A stretch of 42,293 nt of DNA from positions 1 through 42,293 of the forward strand of contig JBCDFV010000037.1 of NCBI GenBank assembly GCA_039177555.1, given 5' to 3'. This stretch comes from JANQGH01 sp039177555. GTDB lineage: Bacteria; Pseudomonadota; Alphaproteobacteria; DSM-16000; Inquilinaceae. Position 1 is the first letter of the stretch. Each line of letters opens with the position of its first letter. Under the pieces are notes generated by a model that was given only the letters and a program-made list of their open reading frames with translations, did no database searches and was not told the DNA's origin. Positions 35,102 through 42,293 of the stretch are shown here, one piece after another. A program made the position numbers and the translations under genes.

Positions 35102-35902
35102 ATGGCCGCCCTCGACCTCACGATAGCCGACGACATCGCCACCATCACCTTGGCGCGTGGCCAGGTGCATAACGCGTTTGACGATGCGCTGATCGTGGAT
35201 CTGACGGCCGCCTTCCAGGGCGTCGGCGCCAACCCTGCGGTTCGGATCGTCATCCTTGCCGCCGAGGGCAAGAGCTTTTCCGCCGGTGCCGACCTGAATT
35301 GGATGCGCCGCATGGCGGACTACTCCGAGACCGAGAACCTGGCCGACGCGAAGGCTCTTGCCGGCCTGATGCAGGCGATCGACACGTGCCCCAAACCCAC
35401 GGTCGCCCGTGTCCAAGGCGCTGCCTTCGGCGGTGGTGTCGGCCTGGTCGCCTGCTGCGACATTGCGGTGGCGTCGGACCGGGCCAGCTTTTGCCTGTCG
35501 GAGGTCAAGCTCGGCATCGTGCCGGCCGTGATCAGCCCCTACATCGTCCGCGCAATCGGCGCGAGGGCGGCCCGCCGATACGTCCAAACGGCGGAACGCT
35601 TCGGCGCGGCCGAGGCCCATCGCCTCGGCCTGGTGCATGAGGTCGCGGCCGAGGATGCCTTGGACGCTGTCATCGGCGGCATCGTCGATGCCCTGCGCCA
35701 GGGCGGCCCGGAAGCCCAGCGTGAGGCCAAATCGCTCGTCGCTCTGGTGGCCGATCGCGATCCCGCCGAGGTGCTGGACGAAACCGCCCGCCGCATCGCG
35801 GTGATCCGCGCCGGGGCCGAAGGGCAGGACGGCCTGACGGCGTTTCTGGAAAAGCGGCCGCCGTCTTGGGTGCGGGACAAGGATCGGCGGGGCAGGGGCT
35901 GA
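35102..35902 (+). CDS. liuC: Enoyl-CoA hydratase, probable methylglutaconyl-CoA hydratase
   Basis: A 266-residue crotonase-fold protein. The oxyanion-hole pieces are KSFSAGADLNWMRRMA and QGAAFGGGVGLVACCDIAVAS; the catalytic Glu is in LSEVKLGIVPAVISPYI. The SAGADLNWM and GIVPAxISPYV elements are typical of AUH/LiuC hydratases, which hydrate 3-methylglutaconyl-CoA to HMG-CoA. The place between the two carboxylase subunits supports this. The ATG at 35102 is 4 bp after the mccB stop; its own stop overlaps the next start by one base (TGATG). Confidence 0.92.
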   Translation: MAALDLTIADDIATITLARGQVHNAFDDALIVDLTAAFQGVGANPAVRIVILAAEGKSFSAGADLNWMRRMADYSETENLADAKALAGLMQAIDTCPKPTVARVQGAAFGGGVGLVACCDIAVASDRASFCLSEVKLGIVPAVISPYIVRAIGARAARRYVQTAERFGAAEAHRLGLVHEVAAEDALDAVIGGIVDALRQGGPEAQREAKSLVALVADRDPAEVLDETARRIAVIRAGAEGQDGLTAFLEKRPPSWVRDKDRRGRG

Positions 35903-37887
35903 TGCACACGATCCTGATCGCCAATCGGGGCGAAATCGCCTGCCGCGTGATCCGCACCGCGCGCCACATGGGCTATCGCACCGTCGCGGTCTATAGCGAG
36001 GCCGAAGCCGGCGCCCTCCACGTCGACATGGCCGATATGGCCGTCGCGATCGGGCCAGCGCCGGCCGCGGAGAGCTATCTGCGCGCCGACCGTATTCTGG
36101 AGGCGGCAAAGGCCACCGGCGCCGATGCGGTGCATCCGGGCTATGGCTTTTTGGCGGAGAATGCCGATTTCGCCGAGGCCTGCGTTGCGGCGGGCCTGAC
36201 CTTCATCGGGCCGCCGCCGGACGCGATCCGCGCCATGGGCGGCAAGAGCCAGGCGAAGGCGCTGATGGCGGACGCCGGTGTGCCGCTCGTGCCCGGCTAT
36301 CACGGTGACGATCAGTCGCCCGAGATCCTGACCGCCGCCGCCGAGCAAATCGGCTATCCGATCCTGATCAAGGCTTCGGCCGGCGGGGGCGGCAAGGGCA
36401 TGCGCGTTGTTGAGCGTGCCGATGTCTTTGCCGACCAATTGGCGGGTGCGCGGCGCGAGGCCAAGTCCGGTTTCGGCGACGATCGTGTTCTGATCGAGAA
36501 ATACCTGGCCCGACCGCGCCATGTCGAGGTTCAGGTCTTCGCCGATGCCCACGGCAATGCCGTCTATCTATTCGAACGCGACTGCTCGATCCAGCGCCGG
36601 CACCAGAAGGTCATCGAGGAAGCACCGGCGCCCAGCATGACGGACGATCTGCGCCGGCGTATGGGTGAAGCGGCGGTCGCGGCCGCCGAGGCCATTGGTT
36701 ATGTCGGGGCCGGCACCGTGGAGTTCCTGCTCGACCAGGACGGTGCTTTTTATTTCATGGAAATGAATACGCGCCTCCAGGTCGAGCACCCCGTCACCGA
36801 GATGATCACCGGCCTCGATCTCGTTGAATGGCAATTTCTTGTGGCCGAAGGCAAGCCCCTGCCGCTGGACCAGGAAGACCTGGCCATCAATGGTCACGCC
36901 ATCGAAGTCCGGTTTTACGCCGAAGACCCCGACAACAACTTTCTGCCGGCACCCGGACGCCTGCGGTTTTTGGCGTTCCCGGAGGAGGGGGAAGGGGTTC
37001 GCGTCGACACCGGTGTTCGCAGGGGCGATACCATCGCGCCCCATTACGACCCGATGATTGCCAAGCTGATCGTTCATGGACCAGATCGGTCGACGGCCTG
37101 CCGCCGGCTTGGCCATGCGCTGGCCCAGACAAAGGTCGCGGGCCCGGCGACCAATCTCGGCTTTCTGCGCCGCATTGTCCGCCAGCAGGCCTTCGCGCCG
37201 GAACACGGCGATCCGGATCTGGACACCGGTTTCATCGAACGTTTCAGGGACGCCCTGTTGCCCGACCCTGGGCCGGCACCGGCCGAGGCAGTCCTGCTGG
37301 CCGCGCTCGGCGTGACGCTGGATCGACGGTTGTCGTCGACCGGGGGCTGGACGGATCCCTGGTCGGCGACGGATGGCTGGCGCCTCAACGGGGTTTTCGA
37401 GGAAGCGCTGTCTCTGTCGGATGGTGATCGAGACCTCATAGTTACCGTCCGACATGGCGCCGACCAGCGCATGGTCATTGACGGCACCGCCTACCAAGTC
37501 GCGGGCAAATTGCAGCAGAGCGACTTGATGGCCACGATCGACGGCCGGAGGATGCGGGCGACCTTCCTCCGGCACAGGCTGGATCTGACCATCCTGACCG
37601 AGACCGGCGACTTCCACTTCACCCTCGACGACCCCATCGCCAAGGCCGATATTGACGACGCGACGACGGGATCCCTGGCGTCGCCGATGCCCGGCAAGAT
37701 CGTCACCCTGCTCGTCGCGGAAGGCGATGCCGTCGCGCGGGGGCAGGCGCTCCTGGTCCTGGAAGCTATGAAGATGGAGCACACGGTGAAGGCACCGGCT
37801 GATGGCATGATCGGCCGTCTGCCCTATCGGGCCGGCGACCAGGTCGACGAGGGTGTCGAACTGGTCGGATTTGAGATCGGCGCATGA
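35902..37887 (+). CDS. mccA: Methylcrotonoyl-CoA carboxylase, biotin carboxylase (alpha) subunit
   Basis: A 661-residue subunit with an N-terminal biotin carboxylase (HTILIANRGEIACRVIRTARHMG; ATP-grasp glycine loop IKASAGGGGKGMRVV; MEMNTRLQVEHPVTE), a variable BT linker and a C-terminal biotinyl domain with the modified Lys in LVLEAMKMEHTVKAP. It carboxylates its own biotin with bicarbonate and ATP. ATG 35902 overlaps the liuC stop, giving translational coupling. Together with mccB it forms the holoenzyme. Length and order fit MCC. Confidence 0.95.
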   Translation: MHTILIANRGEIACRVIRTARHMGYRTVAVYSEAEAGALHVDMADMAVAIGPAPAAESYLRADRILEAAKATGADAVHPGYGFLAENADFAEACVAAGLTFIGPPPDAIRAMGGKSQAKALMADAGVPLVPGYHGDDQSPEILTAAAEQIGYPILIKASAGGGGKGMRVVERADVFADQLAGARREAKSGFGDDRVLIEKYLARPRHVEVQVFADAHGNAVYLFERDCSIQRRHQKVIEEAPAPSMTDDLRRRMGEAAVAAAEAIGYVGAGTVEFLLDQDGAFYFMEMNTRLQVEHPVTEMITGLDLVEWQFLVAEGKPLPLDQEDLAINGHAIEVRFYAEDPDNNFLPAPGRLRFLAFPEEGEGVRVDTGVRRGDTIAPHYDPMIAKLIVHGPDRSTACRRLGHALAQTKVAGPATNLGFLRRIVRQQAFAPEHGDPDLDTGFIERFRDALLPDPGPAPAEAVLLAALGVTLDRRLSSTGGWTDPWSATDGWRLNGVFEEALSLSDGDRDLIVTVRHGADQRMVIDGTAYQVAGKLQQSDLMATIDGRRMRATFLRHRLDLTILTETGDFHFTLDDPIAKADIDDATTGSLASPMPGKIVTLLVAEGDAVARGQALLVLEAMKMEHTVKAPADGMIGRLPYRAGDQVDEGVELVGFEIGA

Positions 37888-37927
37888 TGGGCCCCGGTGA
37901 ACGACACGCTGAGAAGCGCGTTGGCCG

Positions 37928-38827
37928 GTGAGTGACCGCATCACCATTGTCGAGGTCGGCCCGCGCGACGGTTTGCAGAATGAGCCGACCGCGCTGCCGT
38001 TGGCAACCAAGGTGGCGCTCGTCGATCGACTGACCGAGGCTGGCTTGGCGGCGATCGAGGCCGGCGCCTTCGTGTCGCCGAAATGGGTGCCGCAGATGGC
38101 GAACTCCGCCGCCGTCTTCACCGCCATCAACAAGCGGCCGGGCGTGCGCTACCCGATGCTGGTGCCCAACGCCCGCGGCATGGCCGACGCCATGGCGGCG
38201 GGGGTTCAGGAAGTCGCCATCTTCGGTGCGGCGTCGGAAACCTTCAGCCAGCGAAACATCAACTGTTCGATCGCCGAGAGCCTGAGCCGCTTTGCGGAGG
38301 TCGCCGCCATGGCCGCCGAGGCCGACATACGGTTGCGCGGGTATATATCCTGCGTGCTCGGCTGCCCGTATGAAGGCGCGATCGATCCCGGCAAGGTCGG
38401 TTGGGTGGCCGGCGAACTGGCGGCGCTCGGCTGCCGGGAGATCAGCCTGGGCGATACCATCGGCGTCGGCACACCGGGCAAGGCCGCGTCCCTGATCCGC
38501 CACGTTGCCGGGGCGGTGCCGACCGACCGCCTGGCGGCCCATTTTCACGACACCTATGGCCAGGCGTTGGCCAATCTCTACGCTGCCCTCGAGGAGGGGG
38601 TGCGCATCGTCGACAGCGCGATCGCCGGCCTCGGCGGTTGCCCCTACGCCAAGGGCGCCAGCGGCAACGTCGCAACCGAAGACGTTGTGTACATGGCTCA
38701 GGGTTTGGGGCTGGAAACAGGGGTCGATATGGACCGGCTGCTGGACGCGACGCGTCTTGTTGCCGATGCGATCGGTCGCCCGCCTGTCTCGAAGGCGGCG
38801 CAGGCCTTGCTGGCGAAGGCGGATTGA
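37928..38827 (+). CDS. liuE: Hydroxymethylglutaryl-CoA lyase
   Basis: A 299-residue TIM-barrel lyase that splits HMG-CoA to acetoacetate and acetyl-CoA, the last step of leucine catabolism. It opens with ITIVEVGPRDGLQNE, the catalytic Asp/Gln metal-site motif, has HFHDTYGQALANLYAAL, and the catalytic Cys in GLGGCPYAKGASGNVATED. The start is GTG at 37928, 40 bp after mccA. It completes the operon order carboxylase-beta, hydratase, carboxylase-alpha, lyase; the isovaleryl-CoA dehydrogenase gene is not in the window. Confidence 0.95.
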   Translation: MSDRITIVEVGPRDGLQNEPTALPLATKVALVDRLTEAGLAAIEAGAFVSPKWVPQMANSAAVFTAINKRPGVRYPMLVPNARGMADAMAAGVQEVAIFGAASETFSQRNINCSIAESLSRFAEVAAMAAEADIRLRGYISCVLGCPYEGAIDPGKVGWVAGELAALGCREISLGDTIGVGTPGKAASLIRHVAGAVPTDRLAAHFHDTYGQALANLYAALEEGVRIVDSAIAGLGGCPYAKGASGNVATEDVVYMAQGLGLETGVDMDRLLDATRLVADAIGRPPVSKAAQALLAKAD

Positions 38828-38831
38828 TCGT

Positions 38832-40214
38832 TTGCCATCGCTGACCAGTCGGGCCACGACTACGGCGTCCGTTATCCTGCTATTGGCCGTTGTCTTGGCC
38901 GCCTTTCCATCGATGCTTGGGTTCTCGCCCGAGATCGGACTGGCCGCGTCGCTGACCGTCTTCACAATCGGCTTTTGGGCGACGGGGCTGCTGCCGGAGT
39001 ACGTCACCTCCCTGATCTTCCTGGCTGCCGCGATGTTGCTGGCGGCGGCCCCGGCATCGGTGATCTTTTCAGGCTTCGCCTCAACCGCGTTCTGGCTGGT
39101 CTTCGCCGGTGTCGTGCTGGGTGCCGCGGTCAATCAGACCGGCTTGGGCGCTCGACTGGCCGAGGCCATGGTGGTTCGGCTCAGCGGCTCCTATCCGCGT
39201 CTGATCGCCGGCCTGGTTCTGGTTGGCATCGCACTCGCCTTTGTCCTGCCGTCGACCATGGGTCGGGTCTTGCTGCTGGTGCCGATCGTTCTTGCCCTGG
39301 CGGACCGGCTGGGGTTCGAGCGTGGCCGAAAGGGCCGCACCGGCATGGTGCTGGCCACCGTCTTGGCTACTTACCTGGTGCCGGCGACCATCTTGCCCGC
39401 CAACGTGCCGAACATGGTATTGGCCGGCGCTGCCGACGCGCTGCTCGACGTCCAGCTCCGTTACGCTACCTACTTCGTGCTGCATTTTCCCGTCCTTGGC
39501 GCATTGAAGGGTGTGCTGATTGTTCCAGTCATCCTGGTGCTGTTTCCCGACAGATTGCCCGGCGCCCGGATCGAACGTGAGCCGGTGAGGCTGACGCCGG
39601 CCGGCCGCAGGCTGTCGTTCGTGCTGCTGATCACGCTCGCGCTCTGGGCGACGGATTTCTGGCACGGCATTTCGCCGGCCTGGATCGGGCTTGCCGCCGC
39701 GCTGATCTGCCTTCTGCCCGGCGTCGGCATCCTGCACCGAGACAGCTTTGCCCGGCTGAACACCGGACCTATCTTCTATGTCGGCGGCATGCTGGGGCTC
39801 GGCGCCTATGTCGCGGCCAGCGGCCTGGGCGTACTGTTCTCAACGGAGTTGCTGGCCATTCTGCCCTTGCGCCCGGGTGCGGACGCAGCGAACTTCGCAG
39901 CACTCAGCGCCACGGCGGCCGGCGTTGGGCTGATCGCGACGATGCCCGGTGTTGGTGCGGTGCTGACGCCGGTGGCGCCGGAACTGGCGGCCTCGGCCGG
40001 GTGGCCACTTGTCGATGTGCTGATGGCGTACGTGGTCGGCTTCTCGACGGCGGTGTTGCCCTATCAGGTGCCGCCGATGATGGTGGCCCTGACCCTGACC
40101 GGCGTCAGTTTGGCGGCGGCCACGCGGTCTCTGATGGTTATGGCGGTGTTGACGGTCGTGCTGCTGTGGCCGCTCGATTTTCTTTGGTGGCGATTGCTGG
40201 GCTTGCCCGGCTAG
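38832..40214 (+). CDS. SLC13/DASS-family transporter
   Basis: A 460-residue membrane protein of the divalent anion:Na+ symporter type, with about 11-12 helices and two similar halves. Pattern features are FWATGLLPEYVTSLIFLAAAMLLAAAP, IALAFVLPSTMGRVLLLVPIVLALADRLGF (the S-T-x-x-x-x substrate loop in half one) and ATMPGVGAVLTPVAPELAASAGW in half two. Family members carry dicarboxylates, sulfate or similar anions. No ATG is near the start; TTG at 38832 follows AAGGCGG and sits 4 bp after the HMG-CoA lyase stop, so it probably belongs to the operon. It may move a short acid of the pathway. Confidence 0.75.
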   Translation: MPSLTSRATTTASVILLLAVVLAAFPSMLGFSPEIGLAASLTVFTIGFWATGLLPEYVTSLIFLAAAMLLAAAPASVIFSGFASTAFWLVFAGVVLGAAVNQTGLGARLAEAMVVRLSGSYPRLIAGLVLVGIALAFVLPSTMGRVLLLVPIVLALADRLGFERGRKGRTGMVLATVLATYLVPATILPANVPNMVLAGAADALLDVQLRYATYFVLHFPVLGALKGVLIVPVILVLFPDRLPGARIEREPVRLTPAGRRLSFVLLITLALWATDFWHGISPAWIGLAAALICLLPGVGILHRDSFARLNTGPIFYVGGMLGLGAYVAASGLGVLFSTELLAILPLRPGADAANFAALSATAAGVGLIATMPGVGAVLTPVAPELAASAGWPLVDVLMAYVVGFSTAVLPYQVPPMMVALTLTGVSLAAATRSLMVMAVLTVVLLWPLDFLWWRLLGLPG

Positions 40215-40229
40215 CGTGGTTCTTTGGTG

Positions 40230-40664
40230 ATGACGGTACATCTTCTGAAAATGGCTGTCGGGGTCTCGGACGTCGACCATCTACGGCGCCTGCAGAAGGG
40301 CAGGCGGCATGAGATCGGCGGGCGCACGGTGGTGTATGGCTATACCAGGCGCAAACCGAGACGCGCGGTCGAAGTCTGTGCCGGCGGCTCGATCTACTGG
40401 ATCGTCAAGGGCTTCATCCAGGTTCGCCAGCGCATTCTCGATCTTGTCGACGAGGTCGACGAGGAGGGGCGGGCCTTTTGCCGTTTGCATTACGATCCGA
40501 TTCTTGTGCTGACCGAGTCACGGCCGCATCGGCCGATGCAGGGGTGGCGCTACTTGGCGCCAGCGGATGCTCCCGCCGACCTCGAAACCACGGTAGAAGC
40601 CGGAGGCGGTGATCGGTTACCGCCCGAAATGTTAAGAGAACTCAGAACGTTAGGTGTGATCTGA
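40230..40664 (+). CDS. DUF1489 family protein
   Basis: A 144-residue basic protein of the DUF1489 family, found mainly in alphaproteobacteria and of unknown function. Visible features are TVHLLKMAVGVSDVDHL at the start, YGYTRRKPRRAVEVCAGGSIYWIVKGFIQVRQRILDLVDEVDEEGR in the middle (the family core) and FCRLHYDPILVLTESRPHRPMQGWRYL near the end. The ATG at 40230 begins MTVHLLK; GTG and TTG codons just before it are less likely. It lies 15 bp after the transporter stop. Confidence 0.82.
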   Translation: MTVHLLKMAVGVSDVDHLRRLQKGRRHEIGGRTVVYGYTRRKPRRAVEVCAGGSIYWIVKGFIQVRQRILDLVDEVDEEGRAFCRLHYDPILVLTESRPHRPMQGWRYLAPADAPADLETTVEAGGGDRLPPEMLRELRTLGVI

Positions 40665-40707
40665 ACCGGTTCGTCTGTCTTTTTGCGGAACCTTTCGATT
40701 AGGGGCT

Positions 40708-40736
40708 GGACACCCCGAAGGCCGCCGCCTATATAC
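40708..40736 (+). promoter_or_regulatory. rrn promoter candidate P1
   Basis: TGGACA (40708-40713), exactly 17 bp, then TATATA (40731-40736); one mismatch to TTGACA. Predicted start near 40743, about 535 bp before the 16S 5' end. Confidence 0.6.
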
Positions 40737-40844
40737 AGGGTCGTTCGCGCGGTTCGACGCGTCGCCGGCCAATCGGCTGGAGAGTATCGGCACCAAGGTG
40801 ACAAGGCAGCGACCTTTGGTTTTCGGATCAGGTGGTCAAAGCGA

Positions 40845-40873
40845 TTGTCGGAAAGCCAGCGGGAACCTATACT
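40845..40873 (+). promoter_or_regulatory. rrn promoter candidate P2
   Basis: TTGTCG (40845-40850), exactly 17 bp, then TATACT (40868-40873), the best -10 match in the region. Predicted start near 40880. Confidence 0.65.
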
Positions 40874-40971
40874 GAAATTTCGCCGTTCAGCGCGTTGCCG
40901 TAAAGGCAGTCGTGTCGGGACGGTTCGGCCTTGATGGTCTTCCGTAAGGAGGGGCTTTGGGCAGCGGGCGA

Positions 40972-40999
40972 TTGTCCGCCGGGTATTTGACAATAGAAT
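40972..40999 (+). promoter_or_regulatory. Weaker rrn promoter candidate P3
   Basis: TTGTCC (40972-40977), 16 bp, then TAGAAT (40994-40999). A TTGACA at 40987-40992 lies within the spacer but has no -10 at a fitting distance. Confidence 0.35.
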
Positions 41000-41277
41000 C
41001 TGTGATTAGAGAAGGGATACGCGGTAGGCGGTTTAGGTCTCGGGCTGATTGGTTTGGTGACTTGGGTCGTTTATAGCGTGTCTTTTGAGAGTTATTGGAT
41101 CTTTGAGCTTTGGCTGTCTGGCGCCGTGGTTGTAGCTGTGGCGTTGGGTGGTTTGGAGTTCTGAGGTTTGGTGATTTGGTGAGACGTTATGGAACGGCTC
41201 CTGAAGGCGATTGGTGCTGGTTTGGTTTTGCGGTGCGTGAGTGCTGCGGGATGGATTGGTGCTGATTGTTCTAAATC

Positions 41278-42293
<1,016 letters not shown>

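Larger units (their letters stand above)
40665..41277 (+). other. rrn promoter and leader region
   Basis: About 610 bp without a protein gene. It holds tandem promoter candidates (given separately) and a leader of roughly 400 nt that is strikingly rich in G and T from about 41040 on (repeated TTGGT/GTTTGG words). TGTCTTTTGA near 41079-41088 resembles the boxA antitermination element. No terminator for the DUF1489 gene was clear. Confidence 0.5.

Noticed and set aside
36568..38133. Minus-strand frame opposite mccA/liuE
   Set aside because: It is antisense to two well-supported genes and shows no protein family signal.

Overview
The window comes from a GC-rich alphaproteobacterium, most likely of Rhodospirillales type. 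The clearest evidence is the 5' part of a 16S rRNA gene at the right end, which carries the alphaproteobacterial stretch GTGAAATTCGTAGATATT and a short V3 arm. GyrA, UvrA, Ssb, CoaD and the complete leucine/isovalerate carboxylation genes fit this. I see no insertion sequence, prophage or CRISPR array. Almost all of the window is ordinary chromosome with short intergenic gaps.

Layout. 1-5.1 kb: a truncated methyltransferase, an overlapping citrate-synthase-fold lyase plus class III CoA-transferase pair, a PhoD-like phosphatase and a small potassium channel. 5.1-16.8 kb: a SABATH-type carboxyl methyltransferase behind uvrA, then GST, ssb, a VTT-domain membrane protein, TspO, a MATE exporter, gyrA and coaD. 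16.8-20.8 kb: tRNA-Lys followed by an accessory-looking patch. It holds two diverged copies of a [GFA protein - SNase-like protein] gene pair, one with a decayed GFA gene, and a secreted barrel-like protein lies between the copies. The patch ends with a CRP-like regulator gene and, just downstream of it, a probable small RNA gene. 20.8-33.3 kb: single metabolic and envelope genes (DUF502, RpiB-like isomerase, APC permease, GYD protein, outer-membrane barrel, amidase, multicopper oxidase, periplasmic binding protein, acetoacetate decarboxylase, polysaccharide deacetylase, serine/threonine dehydratase). 33.5-38.8 kb: a tight operon for the lower leucine pathway (methylcrotonyl-CoA carboxylase beta, methylglutaconyl-CoA hydratase, carboxylase alpha, HMG-CoA lyase), followed by an SLC13-type transporter and a DUF1489 gene. 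40.7-42.3 kb: tandem rrn promoters, a 400-nt leader and the 16S gene.

The most interesting structure is at 19.75-19.89 kb. A perfect palindrome of the CRP type (GTGA-N6-TCAC) lies exactly 41.5 bp upstream of the start predicted by a TATATT -10 box. The implied transcript of about 80 nt begins at the base of a perfect hairpin, has a CCUCC-containing linker and ends in a GC-rich hairpin followed by UUUU. The gene next to it encodes a CRP-family regulator whose recognition helix is RETVAR, the type that reads GTGA. This suggests an undescribed CRP-activated small RNA encoded beside its own activator. Secondary points are an amidase whose nucleophile position is Gly, SNase-like proteins without catalytic arginines, a GyrA with Gly at the quinolone-contact position, and an RpiB-like protein lacking two catalytic residues.
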